A stretch of DNA of 35,001 bases, taken from the NCBI RefSeq assembly GCF_022763525.1, contig NZ_JALEGG010000054.1, positions 1 to 35,001 on the forward strand. The letters are read 5' to 3'. Position numbers and translations under genes: made by a program. Position 1 is the first letter of the stretch, and each line of letters opens with the position of its first letter. Below, piece by piece: positions 8,264 through 16,583 of this stretch. This stretch comes from Acidovorax sp. Its GTDB lineage: Bacteria > Pseudomonadota > Gammaproteobacteria > Burkholderiales > Burkholderiaceae_C. Below the pieces are notes generated by a model that was not told the DNA's origin, made no database searches, and saw only the letters and a program-made list of their open reading frames with translations.

Positions 8264-8649
8264 CCGAGGCCGCCACCATCGCCGTTCTGCCGCTGTGGCT
8301 GGAAATCATCGTGGCCGTGCTGGTGCTGTCCGGCGCGGGGCTCGCGCTGCTGGGCTCCACCGGCTTGCTGCGCCTGCCCACGTTCTTTGAACGGGTACAC
8401 GCGCCTGCCATCATCGCCACGCTGGGCTGCTGGCTGATCATGCATGGCACGGTGCTGTACTTTTCGGTGGCCGACCGCAGCCTGGCGCTGCATGCTCTGC
8501 TGATTGCCGTGTTCGTGGCGATCACCGTGCCGATCATGTCGATCTTTTTGATGCGCGCTGCGCTGTTCCGCGCGCGGCAGATGGGGCTGGATGTGCCGCC
8601 GAGCTTGAGCCAGCCCAAGACGACGCCATCGGAAACTGAAAACTCCTAA
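8260..8649 (+). CDS. mnhG: Mrp/Mnh antiporter subunit G
   Basis: A 129-residue protein with three hydrophobic segments and the MnhG/PhaG core LLGSTGLLRLPTFFERVHAP, followed by a hydrophilic C-terminal tail of about 30 residues. This subunit completes the A(B)-C-D-E-F-G set needed for a working Group-2-like Mrp antiporter, so the operon appears complete. Start ATG 8260 overlaps the mnhF stop. The gene ends 57 bp from the convergent oxoprolinase stop codon, and that space is taken up by repeat family A copy 2 with no T-run terminator. Confidence 0.92.
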   Translation: MTEAATIAVLPLWLEIIVAVLVLSGAGLALLGSTGLLRLPTFFERVHAPAIIATLGCWLIMHGTVLYFSVADRSLALHALLIAVFVAITVPIMSIFLMRAALFRARQMGLDVPPSLSQPKTTPSETENS

Positions 8650-8703
8650 ATGAATAGCTGCCAACGCTTGCTGGACAAGCGCTAGCGACCAATTTCATTC
8701 AAA
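8648..8703 (+). repeat. dispersed palindromic repeat family A, copy 2
   Basis: GAATAGCTGCCAACGCTTG, 5-nt loop CTGGA, then CAAGCG (stem 8665-8670 with 8676-8681), then CTAGCGACCAATTTCATTCAAA. It fills essentially the whole gap between the convergent mnhG and oxoprolinase stop codons and may act as the transcript-end hairpin for either gene. Confidence 0.82.
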
Positions 8704-8705
8704 GT

Positions 8706-11700
8706 TCAATTTGTTCCAAATCCGCCGCCGCCGGGCGTGTGGATTTCGAACACATCGCCCGGCTGCATCTCGGCCTGGCCGATATGGTCCAGCAGTTCCA
8801 CGCGGCCATCGCTGCGCACCACCTTGTTGATGCCCACAGCACCCGGCTGGCCGCCTGCCATGCCAAACGCGCCATGGTGGCGTCCGTTCGACAAGATGCT
8901 GGCCGTCATCGGCTCCAGGAAGCGCACGCGGCGCACGCCGCCATCGCCGCCCTTCCAGCGCCCCGCGCCGCCCGAACCCTTGCGGATGGCGTAGCCCTCC
9001 AGCCGCACCGGAAAGCGGAACTCCAGCACCTCAGGATCCGTGAGGCGCGAGTTGGTCATGTGGCACTGCACGACGCTGGTGCCGTCAAACCCGCCCACCA
9101 ATTTCCCATCGGCATCCCACACGCCGCCCGCGCCGCTGCCGCCCGAGATGGTCTCGTAGTACTGGTAGCGCGTGCTGCCAAAGGTGAAGTTGTTCATGGT
9201 GCACTGCCCCGCCGCCATCAGCCCCAGCGCGCCGTACAGCGCATTGGTGATGCAGGTGGAGGTCTCCACATTGCCCGCCACCACCGAGGCCGGCGGGTTG
9301 GGGTTGAGCATGCTGCCGGGCGGGATGATCACGTTGAGCGGCTTGAGGCACCCGGCGTTCAGCGGAATGTCATCGTCCACCAGCGTGCGGAAAACGTACA
9401 GCACCGCCGCCATGCACACCGCCGTGGGCGCGTTGAAGTTGTTGGTCTGCTGCGGGCTGGTGCCGGTGAAGTCGATGGTGGCGCTGCGGTTTTGCGCATC
9501 CACCTTCACGGCCACGCTGATCTGCGCACCGTTGTCCAGCGGCAGGGTGAACGCGCCATCCTTCAGGCGCGTGATGACCCGGCGCACGGACTCCTCCGCG
9601 TTGTCCTGCACATGGCGCATGTAGGCCTGCACGACATCGAGGCCAAACTCCGTCACCATGCGGCGCAGCTCCTGCTGGCCTTTCTCGTTGGCGGCGATCT
9701 GCGCACGCAAGTCCGCCATGTTTTGCTGCGGGTTGCGGCTGGGGTACTCGCCGCTTTCCAGCAGCGCAATCATCTCGGCCTCGCGCAGCACGCCGCGCTC
9801 CACCAGCTTGACGTTGTTGATCTGCACGCCCTCTTCCTCGATGCGCGTGGAGAACGGCGGCATGGAACCCGGCGTGGTGCCGCCCACATCGGCGTGGTGG
9901 CCACGGCTGCCCACATAGAACGTGGGCGTGGCCTCGTCGGCAATGTAGACCGGGGTGATGACGGTAATGTCCGGCAGGTGCGTGCCGCCGTGGTACGGGT
10001 CGTTGAGCACGAACACATCGCCGGGCTGCATGCGGCCGCTGTTCTCGCGGATCACGGTCTTGATGCTCTCGCCCATCGAGCCCAGGTGCACCGGCATGTG
10101 CGGCGCGTTGGCGATCAGGTTGCCCTCGGCGTCGAACAGCGCGCAGCTGAAGTCAAGACGCTCCTTGATGTTGACCGAGTAGGCCGTGTTCTGCAGCTGC
10201 AGCCCCATCTGCTCAGCGATGTTCATGAACAGGTTGTTGAACACCTCCAGCAGCACCGGGTCCACCGTGGTGCCCACGGCGTGCTGCACGGCACGCGCCA
10301 CGCGGCGGGTGAGCAGCAGGTGGTCCAGGTCGGTCAGCGCGGCCTCCCAGCCGGGCTCCACGATGGTGGTGGCGTTTTTCTCGGCAATGATGGCCGGGCC
10401 GGGGATCACGTCGCCGGGGCGCAGATCCTCCCGCACCACCAGGGCGGCGTCGTGCCATGCCGCAACGCCATCGATGCCGCCGGTGTACATGCGCACAGTG
10501 CTGCGGCGCGGCACCTCGCGCGCAGGTTGCAGCGTGTGGCGCGGCTCCACGGGGGCGTCGCCGGGCACCACCGCTTCGACCGACACGGCTTCCACCACCA
10601 GTCCCTTGCCCTGCATGAGGAAAGCAAAACGCTGGCGGTAAGCGTTCTCGAACGCGGCGGTGATTTCGGCCTGCGTGCCAAACGGCACGATGAGTGCCGA
10701 GTCGCTGCCCTCGTAGCGCACATGCACGCGGCGGTGCACCACGGCTGTGCCCGCGCCCACCTGCTGGCGCTCCAGCTCGGTGCGTGCGGTGGTGGCCAGT
10801 TGCTCCAGAGTGGCTTCGATACCAGCCAGCGCATCAGGCTCCAGCTTGGTTTCCACCGCCTGCTCGCGGATCACGTTCTGGTCCGCCAGGCCCATGCCAT
10901 AGGCGCTGAGCACACCCGCCAGCGGGTGCACGAACACGCGGGTCATGCCCAAGGCATCAGCCACCAGACACGCATGCTGCCCGCCCGCGCCGCCAAAGCA
11001 CTGCAGCGTGTAGCGCGTCACGTCATAGCCGCGCGCCACGCTGATCTTCTTGATGGCATTGGCCATCTGCTGCACAGCGATCTGGATGAAGCCGTGGGCG
11101 ACATCCTCCGCGCTGCGGCCAGTCTGCGTGGCGAGGTCGCCAAACTTCTGCGCCACCGCGTCGCCGTCCAGCGCCTCATTGGCCGCATGGCCAAACACCT
11201 TGGGGAAATGCGCGGGCTGGATCTTGCCCACCATCACGTTCGCGTCCGTCACGGCCAGCGGGCCGCCCCGGCGGTAGCTGGCGGGGCCAGGGTTGGCACC
11301 CGCGCTTTCGGGGCCGACGCGGAAACGTGCGCCATCAAAACCGAGGATGGAGCCGCCACCGGCCGCCACGGTGTGGATGCTCATCATGGGCGCGCGCATG
11401 CGTACGCCCGCCACCTGCGTCTCAAACTCGCGTTCGAACTCGCCCGCGTAGTGGCTCACATCGGTGCTGGTGCCGCCCATGTCAAAGCCGATGACCTTGT
11501 CGTGCCCTGCAAGCCCTGCGGTGCGTGCCATGCCGACGATGCCGCCTGCGGGGCCGCTCAGAATCGCGTCCTTGCCCTGGAACACCTGCGCATCCGTCAG
11601 GCCGCCCGACGACTGCATGAAGAACAGCTTCACGCCCGGCATTTCGCTGGCCACCTGGTCCACATAGCGCCGCAGGATGGGCGAGAGGTACGCATCCACT

Positions 11701-12347
11701 ACCGTGGTGTCACCCCGGCTCACCAGCTTCATCATGGGGCTGGTGGCGTGCGATGCGCTCACCTGCGTGAAGCCCGCTTCGCGCGCAATGCGTGCGGCGG
11801 CTTCTTCGTGCGCGGTGTAGCGGTAGCCGTGCATGAACACGATGGCTGCACTGCGCAGGCCCGCGTCGTAGGCCGCCCACAGCCGTTCCTTCAGGTGCGC
11901 TTCGTCCAGCGGCTCGATCACATCGCCATGGGCGCCCATGCGCTCCTGCGCCTCGATCACGCGCTCGTACAGCAGCTCGGGCAGCACGATGTGGCGGTCA
12001 AAGATGCGTGGGCGGTTCTGGTAGGCGATGCGCAGCGCGTCCTTGAAGCCTTGGGTAGTGATAAGCAGCGTGGGCTCGCCCTTGCGCTCCAGCAGCGCGT
12101 TGGTGGCCACCGTGGTACCCATCTTCACGCACTCCACCAGGTCGGGCGTCACCGGTTCGCCGGGCGCGAGGCCCAGCAGGTGGCGAATGCCCGCCACGGC
12201 CGCGTCCTTGTACTGCTCGGGGTTCTCGGACAGCAGCTTGTGCGTGACCAGGGTCCCGTCCGGGCGCTTGCCCACCACATCGGTGAAGGTGCCTCCTCGG
12301 TCGATCCAGAACTGCCAGCGTGGGGTGGAATCGAGGGGTGCGGTCAT
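8706..12347 (-). CDS. 5-oxoprolinase (ATP-hydrolysing), HyuA-HyuB fusion
   Basis: A 1213-residue single chain. The N-terminal half is hydantoinase A-like: DRGGTFTD at residues 16-23 and [11 protein letters not shown] near residue 295 are the phosphate-binding loops of its actin-like ATPase fold. The C-terminal half, from about residue 690 ([20 protein letters not shown]), is hydantoinase B-like and ends in the glycine-rich [11 protein letters not shown]. This arrangement and length match eukaryotic-type OPLAH, which hydrolyses 5-oxo-L-proline (pyroglutamate) to L-glutamate at the expense of ATP. A hydantoinase or acetophenone-carboxylase-like specificity is possible but less likely for the fused form. 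No stops or frameshifts are seen. The start has only a weak upstream signal. It is convergent with mnhG, and the regulator and divergent TRAP operon upstream suggest one catabolic locus. Confidence 0.9.
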   Translation of the reverse strand: MTAPLDSTPRWQFWIDRGGTFTDVVGKRPDGTLVTHKLLSENPEQYKDAAVAGIRHLLGLAPGEPVTPDLVECVKMGTTVATNALLERKGEPTLLITTQGFKDALRIAYQNRPRIFDRHIVLPELLYERVIEAQERMGAHGDVIEPLDEAHLKERLWAAYDAGLRSAAIVFMHGYRYTAHEEAAARIAREAGFTQVSASHATSPMMKLVSRGDTTVVDAYLSPILRRYVDQVASEMPGVKLFFMQSSGGLTDAQVFQGKDAILSGPAGGIVGMARTAGLAGHDKVIGFDMGGTSTDVSHYAGEFEREFETQVAGVRMRAPMMSIHTVAAGGGSILGFDGARFRVGPESAGANPGPASYRRGGPLAVTDANVMVGKIQPAHFPKVFGHAANEALDGDAVAQKFGDLATQTGRSAEDVAHGFIQIAVQQMANAIKKISVARGYDVTRYTLQCFGGAGGQHACLVADALGMTRVFVHPLAGVLSAYGMGLADQNVIREQAVETKLEPDALAGIEATLEQLATTARTELERQQVGAGTAVVHRRVHVRYEGSDSALIVPFGTQAEITAAFENAYRQRFAFLMQGKGLVVEAVSVEAVVPGDAPVEPRHTLQPAREVPRRSTVRMYTGGIDGVAAWHDAALVVREDLRPGDVIPGPAIIAEKNATTIVEPGWEAALTDLDHLLLTRRVARAVQHAVGTTVDPVLLEVFNNLFMNIAEQMGLQLQNTAYSVNIKERLDFSCALFDAEGNLIANAPHMPVHLGSMGESIKTVIRENSGRMQPGDVFVLNDPYHGGTHLPDITVITPVYIADEATPTFYVGSRGHHADVGGTTPGSMPPFSTRIEEEGVQINNVKLVERGVLREAEMIALLESGEYPSRNPQQNMADLRAQIAANEKGQQELRRMVTEFGLDVVQAYMRHVQDNAEESVRRVITRLKDGAFTLPLDNGAQISVAVKVDAQNRSATIDFTGTSPQQTNNFNAPTAVCMAAVLYVFRTLVDDDIPLNAGCLKPLNVIIPPGSMLNPNPPASVVAGNVETSTCITNALYGALGLMAAGQCTMNNFTFGSTRYQYYETISGGSGAGGVWDADGKLVGGFDGTSVVQCHMTNSRLTDPEVLEFRFPVRLEGYAIRKGSGGAGRWKGGDGGVRRVRFLEPMTASILSNGRHHGAFGMAGGQPGAVGINKVVRSDGRVELLDHIGQAEMQPGDVFEIHTPGGGGFGTN

Positions 12348-12360
12348 GGTTTACTCTACT

Positions 12361-12413
12361 TTTGATAGCTGCTCGCGCTTGTCATTCATGCGCCACAGCC
12401 CATTTTGATTCAA
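12361..12413 (+). repeat. dispersed palindromic repeat family A, copy 3 (degenerate stem)
   Basis: TTTGATAGCTGCTCGCGCTTG followed by a decayed right arm (only GCGC retained) and then CAGCCCATTTTGATTCAA. It lies between the start of the oxoprolinase gene and the stop of the regulator, both on the minus strand, so it falls in the presumed leader of the oxoprolinase transcript. Confidence 0.75.
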
Positions 12414-12427
12414 TTGCCGGGGCACGC

Positions 12428-12958
12428 CTAAAGTGAAGCCGCCGAACGCGCTGCCTGGTCGTACATGCCCGAAAGCACACGCAGCAAGCGCGCCAGCTCG
12501 CCAATGTCCTTGTTCAGTGCGTCGTCGGCATTGAGGGCATCAATCAGGCAGTTCTCGCGGATCTCGCGGTAGCGCTGCACATAGCCGCGCCCCAGGTCGG
12601 TGGCGGCATAGGTCACTTCCTTGCCGTTCTTGCGGGAGGCGACCACGCCCAGGTTCTGCAGCTTCTTGAGGGAGTAGTTCACCAGGTGCGTGTCTTCCAC
12701 GTTCATGATGAAGCAGATGTCGGCCAAGCGCTTGTCGCGCGCGCGGTGCGTCACGTGGTGCAGCACCAGCACGTCCAGCGGCATCAGGTCCTTGAGCCCG
12801 GCCGCGGCCATGCAATGCACCACCCAGCGGTGGAAGGCGTTGCCCGCCACGATCAGGCCGAACTCGAACTCGCTCATCTCGGCACTGCGGGCGGATACCA
12901 GGTGGGCCGACGAAACAATCGACACAGCGTCGGTGGGCTTCTTGGCCGCAGGCTTCAT
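12428..12958 (-). CDS. winged-helix (MarR-like) transcriptional regulator
   Basis: A 176-residue protein. Residues about 60-130 form a winged-helix pattern: DLMPLDVLVLHHVTHR, then ICFIMNVEDTHLVNYSLKKL as the recognition helix region, then NLGVVASRKNGKEVTYAATD as the wing. This resembles MarR-family regulators; a specific subfamily is not recognised. ATG 12958 is preferred over the open frame to 13105, because the upstream 49 codons are translated from the intergenic regulatory region and are not protein-like. It sits between the oxoprolinase (same strand, 80 bp downstream) and the divergent TRAP operon, so local control of both is the natural inference. The ligand is unknown. Confidence 0.78.
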   Translation of the reverse strand: MKPAAKKPTDAVSIVSSAHLVSARSAEMSEFEFGLIVAGNAFHRWVVHCMAAAGLKDLMPLDVLVLHHVTHRARDKRLADICFIMNVEDTHLVNYSLKKLQNLGVVASRKNGKEVTYAATDLGRGYVQRYREIRENCLIDALNADDALNKDIGELARLLRVLSGMYDQAARSAASL

Positions 12959-13036
12959 CCAGGGAACTCCGTGAGAGGCAATGAAAGGCGGCGCTGGCAC
13001 AGGTTGTGCATGCGCCGCATTGTAGGCATGTTGATA

Positions 13037-13075
13037 GTAATTTGTCGGTAATTTGTCGACATTGAGGCAATTACC
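13037..13075. promoter_or_regulatory. candidate operator between regulator and TRAP operon
   Basis: An 11-bp sequence GTAATTTGTCG occurs twice in tandem (13037-13047, 13048-13058). Overlapping it is an inverted repeat GGTAATT (13047-13053) / AATTACC (13069-13075) centred near the perfect 8-bp palindrome TGTCGACA. The site is AT-rich against a GC-rich background and lies in the 194-bp divergent gap, so it may bind the adjacent winged-helix regulator. The factor assignment is inference. Confidence 0.5.
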
Positions 13076-13097
13076 TATGCCGCAACGGCCTCGCCTC

Positions 13098-13118
13098 CGA
13101 TACATTGTTTACATATCG
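13098..13118. promoter_or_regulatory. second imperfect palindrome upstream of dctP
   Basis: CGATA (13098-13102) and TATCG (13114-13118) flank CATTGTTTACA. It lies 35 bp before the dctP start and probably overlaps the dctP promoter. Only the outer 5 bp are perfectly symmetric. Confidence 0.3.
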
Positions 13119-13152
13119 TTTGTCCCTCAACCAACCCACTGTGGAGTCCCCC

Positions 13153-14139
13153 ATGAAGCGTCGTCGCATCTTTCCCGTCACGGCATTGGGCGTGGCAATG
13201 GCCCTGGGCCTGTCCGCCGGTTCGGCTTTTGCACAGACCAAATGGGACCTGGCCGCCGCCTACCCCGCCACCAACTTCCACACCGAGAACATGGTGCAGT
13301 TGGCCAGCGATGTGGACAAGGCCACCGGCGGCAAGCTCAAGATCACGGTGCATGCCAACGCTGCGCTGTTCAAGGCCCCTGAAATCAAGCGCGCCGTGCA
13401 AGGCGGCCAAGCGCAGATGGGCGAGATCCTGCTGGCCAACTTCCAGAATGAATGGCAGATTTTCGGTGTGGACGGCTTGCCCTTCCTCGCCGACAGCTAC
13501 GACGCCTCCAAGAAACTCTACGCGGCGCAAAAGCCCTTCCTCGAAAAGAAACTGGCAGAACAGGGCATGGTGCTGCTGTACGCCGTGGCTTGGCCTCCTC
13601 AAGGTATCTATACCAAGAAGCCCCTGGCCTCTGCCGCTGACCTCAAGGGCATCAAGTGGCGCGCCTACAGCCCCGCCACCGCCCGCATTGCCGAACTGGT
13701 GGGCGCGCAGCCTGTGACGGTGCAGGCCGCAGAGTTCTCGCAGGCGCTGGCCACGGGCGTGGTCGAATCGACCATGACTTCGGGCGCCACAGGCGTGGAC
13801 AGCAAGCTGTACGAGCACCTCAAGTTCTACTATGACACCCAGGCCTGGCTGCCCAAGAACGCGGTGCTGGTGAACAAGAAGGCGTTTGACGCGCTGGAAA
13901 AGCCGCTGCAGGACGCGCTGCTCAAGGCCGGCGCCGACGCCGAAGCGCGCGGCTGGGCTGCCAGCGCCAAGGTGAACACCGACACCGTGGCCAAGCTCAA
14001 GGCCAACGGCATGGCCGTGGAGGCACCACCCGCCGCGCTCAAGGCCGACATGGCCAAGGTGGGCGACACCATGCTCAAGGAATGGCTCGACAAGGCCGGC
14101 CCCGAAGGCAAGGCCCTGATCGACGCGTACCGCAAGTAA
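13153..14139 (+). CDS. dctP: TRAP transporter substrate-binding protein (DctP family)
   Basis: A 328-residue periplasmic binding protein. The signal peptide begins MKRRR and ends near residue 28 (GSAFA, then QTKW). The mature protein shows DctP-fold markers: the helix with NMVQLASDVDKATGGKLKI, VQGGQAQMGEILLANF, and KPLASAADLKGIKWRAYSP with the Arg expected to clamp the substrate carboxylate, followed by QALATGVVESTMTSG. It captures an organic acid and delivers it to the DctQ-DctM membrane complex. ATG 13153 is chosen over an upstream in-frame ATG at 13105 because it starts the signal peptide and follows TGTGGAGTCCCCC. Its location beside a 5-oxoprolinase suggests pyroglutamate as ligand; this is inference. 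Confidence 0.92.
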   Translation: MKRRRIFPVTALGVAMALGLSAGSAFAQTKWDLAAAYPATNFHTENMVQLASDVDKATGGKLKITVHANAALFKAPEIKRAVQGGQAQMGEILLANFQNEWQIFGVDGLPFLADSYDASKKLYAAQKPFLEKKLAEQGMVLLYAVAWPPQGIYTKKPLASAADLKGIKWRAYSPATARIAELVGAQPVTVQAAEFSQALATGVVESTMTSGATGVDSKLYEHLKFYYDTQAWLPKNAVLVNKKAFDALEKPLQDALLKAGADAEARGWAASAKVNTDTVAKLKANGMAVEAPPAALKADMAKVGDTMLKEWLDKAGPEGKALIDAYRK

Positions 14140-14162
14140 ACCCGTTCGCATAACAGAGCCCC

Positions 14163-14672
14163 ATGCGCCGCCTTCTTGATTGGGTGTACGACAGTGCCGC
14201 CGCCCTGGCGGCGCTTTTCATGGTCGGACTGCTGGGCATGGTGCTGCTGTCCATCGCCAGCCGTCAGTTCCACTTTCACGTGCCGGGCACCGACGCTTAC
14301 GCCGGCTACCTCATGGCCGCCTCGGGCTTCCTTGCGCTCGCCCACACGCTCAAGCGCGGCGAGCACATTCGCGTGACGCTGCTGCTCAACTTTCTGAAGG
14401 GCGGCGCCAAGAAGGCGTTCGAGGTTTGGGCGCTGGCCATTGCCACGCTGCTCGCCCTGCTGTTTGCGGCCTACAGCTGCAAGCTGGCCTGGCAGTCGCA
14501 CGAGTTCCACGACATCTCCACCAGCAGCGACGCCACGCCGCTGTGGATTCCGCAGATCGCCATGGCCGTGGGCACGGTGATTCTGGCCATTGCCTTCGTT
14601 GACGAGCTGGTGCTGGAGCTGCTGGGGCGCCGCGCCCAGGCAGCCTCGGGCGAAGCGCTTCGCAACGAGTAA
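14163..14672 (+). CDS. dctQ: TRAP transporter small membrane subunit (DctQ family)
   Basis: A 169-residue protein with four predicted membrane helices. The pattern GTDAYAGYLMAASGFLALAH followed by LKRGEHIRVTLLL is the DctQ signature (the E/D-x-A...L-x-x-G-x-H-I-R-V motif). It pairs with DctM to form the transport channel and docks the substrate-binding protein. It lies 23 bp after dctP and 18 bp before dctM, in standard P-Q-M order. The C-terminus is a short cytoplasmic tail. Confidence 0.92.
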   Translation: MRRLLDWVYDSAAALAALFMVGLLGMVLLSIASRQFHFHVPGTDAYAGYLMAASGFLALAHTLKRGEHIRVTLLLNFLKGGAKKAFEVWALAIATLLALLFAAYSCKLAWQSHEFHDISTSSDATPLWIPQIAMAVGTVILAIAFVDELVLELLGRRAQAASGEALRNE

Positions 14673-14690
14673 CCACACGACGGATGTCCC

Positions 14691-15995
14691 ATGAGTGATC
14701 TCGCCATTACCGGACTGCTGGTCCTGTCACTGTTCCTGATCCTGGGCAGCGGCGTGTGGATCGGCCTCACCCTCTCGGGCGTGGCCTGGATCGGGATGCA
14801 GCTGTTCTCATCGCGCCCCGCGGGCGATGCCATGGCCGTGACCATCTGGGGCAGCGCCTCCAGCTGGACGCTCACCGCCCTGCCCCTTTTCATCTGGATG
14901 GGCGAGATTCTTTTCCGCACGCGACTTTCGCAGGACATGTTCAAGGGCCTGGCGCCCTGGGTGCAGGCCCTGCCCGGGCGGCTGCTGCACACCAACGTGG
15001 TGGGCTGCACCATCTTCGCAGCCGTGTCGGGGTCGAGCGCTGCCACCTGCGCCACGATCGGCAAGATGACGCTGCCGGAACTCACGCGCCGCGGCTACCC
15101 CGAGCACATGGTCGTGGGCACGCTGGCGGGCGCGAGCACGCTGGGCCTGTTGATCCCGCCGTCCATCATCATGATCGTCTACGGCGTGTCGGCCGAGGTG
15201 TCCATCTCGCAGCTCTTCATTGCAGGTGTGCTGCCGGGCGTGCTGCTGGCCGCACTGTTCTCGGGCTACATCATGCTGTGGGCGCTGCGGCACCCCGAGC
15301 AGGTGCCCGCCGCCGACGTGGGCATGACCTTCCTGCAGAAGCTGTCGGAGTCGCGCAGCCTAATCCCCGTGGTGCTGCTGATCGCCGCGGTGCTGGGCAG
15401 CATCTACACCGGCTTCGCCACGGCCACCGAAGCGGCCGCTGTGGGCGTGGTGGGATCGCTGCTGCTGTCCGCCGTGCAGGGCTCGATGAGCTGGAGCACC
15501 TTCAAGGATTCGCTGATGGGCGCCACGCGGCTGTACTGCATGATCGCGCTGATCCTGGCGGGTGCCGCGTTTCTCACCCTGGCGATGGGCTACATCGGCC
15601 TGCCGCGCCACCTGGCGGAATGGATCGCGTCGCTGGGGCTCAACCAGGCCCAGCTCATCGTGGCACTGGCCATTTTCTACATCATCCTCGGATGCTTCCT
15701 GGACGGCATCTCGATGGTGGTGTTGACCATGGGCGTGCTCATGCCCACGGTGCAGGCCGCAGGCATCGATCCGATCTGGTTCGGCATCTTCATCGTGCTG
15801 GTGGTCGAGATGGCGCAGATCACCCCGCCGGTGGGATTCAACCTGTTCGTGCTGCAGGGCATGACGGGCAAGCAGCTACCGTGGATCTCCAAGGTCTCCG
15901 CGCCCATGTTCCTGCTCATGTGCGGCGCGGTGGCTCTGATCTACGCCTTCCCTGCCATCGTGACGTGGCTCCCACAGCAGATGGCCACCCGCTGA
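14691..15995 (+). CDS. dctM: TRAP transporter large membrane subunit (DctM family)
   Basis: A 434-residue polytopic permease. FAAVSGSSAATCATIGKMTL in the first half and LVVEMAQITPPVGFNLFVLQ near the C-terminus are the two conserved re-entrant-loop motifs of DctM, which carry the sodium and substrate sites. TGFATATEAAAVG is another family marker. It moves the substrate inward, driven by the Na+ gradient. It ends the operon; a 6-bp-arm hairpin follows without a T-run. The likely dependence on a sodium gradient is noteworthy given the Na+/H+ antiporter operon upstream, but no direct link is shown. Confidence 0.94.
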   Translation: MSDLAITGLLVLSLFLILGSGVWIGLTLSGVAWIGMQLFSSRPAGDAMAVTIWGSASSWTLTALPLFIWMGEILFRTRLSQDMFKGLAPWVQALPGRLLHTNVVGCTIFAAVSGSSAATCATIGKMTLPELTRRGYPEHMVVGTLAGASTLGLLIPPSIIMIVYGVSAEVSISQLFIAGVLPGVLLAALFSGYIMLWALRHPEQVPAADVGMTFLQKLSESRSLIPVVLLIAAVLGSIYTGFATATEAAAVGVVGSLLLSAVQGSMSWSTFKDSLMGATRLYCMIALILAGAAFLTLAMGYIGLPRHLAEWIASLGLNQAQLIVALAIFYIILGCFLDGISMVVLTMGVLMPTVQAAGIDPIWFGIFIVLVVEMAQITPPVGFNLFVLQGMTGKQLPWISKVSAPMFLLMCGAVALIYAFPAIVTWLPQQMATR

Positions 15996-16006
15996 AAAAG
16001 CCCGCT

Positions 16007-16025
16007 GCCCGGCGAATCACCGGGC
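16007..16025 (+). terminator. hairpin after dctM, weak terminator candidate
   Basis: GCCCGG (16007-16012) pairs with CCGGGC (16020-16025) around a 7-nt loop, 12 nt after the dctM stop. No T-run follows, so termination here would be inefficient or Rho-assisted. Confidence 0.35.
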
Positions 16026-16074
16026 TCGCACAGCGGCACGCAATGTGCCACCGCCTTCGGCGAAAATCGCCCCG

Positions 16075-16461
16075 ATGCTGAATGTTCTTGCGATCTGCCT
16101 AGGTGCCTGCGCTGGCGCGCTGGCCCGCTGGCGCCTGGGCCTGTGGCTCAACACTGGCGGAGTGCTGCCGTGGGGCACGCTGGCGGCCAATCTGGTGGGC
16201 GGCTACCTCGTTGGCCTGTGCGTGGCCGTGTTCCATACTCTCCCCCAGCTGGACCCCGTCTGGCGCCTTGCCCTCGTCACCGGTTTTCTGGGCGCACTCA
16301 CCACCTTCTCCAGCTTTTCTGCCGAGGTGGTGGGCATGCTGATGGCGCAGCGTTATGCCATCGCGCTGGGTACCACCGCGCTGCACCTGCTGGGGTCGCT
16401 GTGCCTGACGGTGCTGGGCATTCAGACCGCTTCATATTTCATAGCATCCCGCGCCGGATGA
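16075..16461 (+). CDS. crcB: CrcB/Fluc fluoride ion channel
   Basis: A 128-residue four-helix membrane protein. GACAGALARWRLGL at the N-terminus, GTLAANLVGGYLVGL in helix 2 with the conserved Asn, and TGFLGALTTFSSFSAE in helix 3 with the Phe and Ser/Thr residues lining the pore are the full Fluc set. It exports toxic fluoride as a dual-topology dimer. ATG 16075 is chosen over an in-frame ATG at 16045, giving the normal length. No fluoride (crcB-motif) riboswitch pattern was recognised in the 79-bp upstream gap. The last eight codons overlap a possible degenerate copy of repeat family A, which may have replaced the original C-terminus. Confidence 0.93.
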   Translation: MLNVLAICLGACAGALARWRLGLWLNTGGVLPWGTLAANLVGGYLVGLCVAVFHTLPQLDPVWRLALVTGFLGALTTFSSFSAEVVGMLMAQRYAIALGTTALHLLGSLCLTVLGIQTASYFIASRAG

Positions 16462-16583
16462 ATAGGCGATTCAACCCGATATCCTTCTGAGAAACCCACA
16501 CGCTACCGATATCCGGCGGGCGGCCGCCACGGCGCCGCAGCCTTCTCCACCACCTTTTGCCTGCACCGTACGAAAAGCCATCC

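Noticed and set aside
8739-12365. 1208-codon plus-strand open frame opposite the oxoprolinase gene
   Set aside because: It is the antisense of a clearly conserved enzyme; its His/Arg/Ala-rich composition is typical of the reverse strand of GC-rich coding DNA.
15996-16074. Fluoride riboswitch upstream of crcB
   Set aside because: The gap is only 79 bp, contains the dctM 3' hairpin, and shows no pattern I recognise as the crcB motif.
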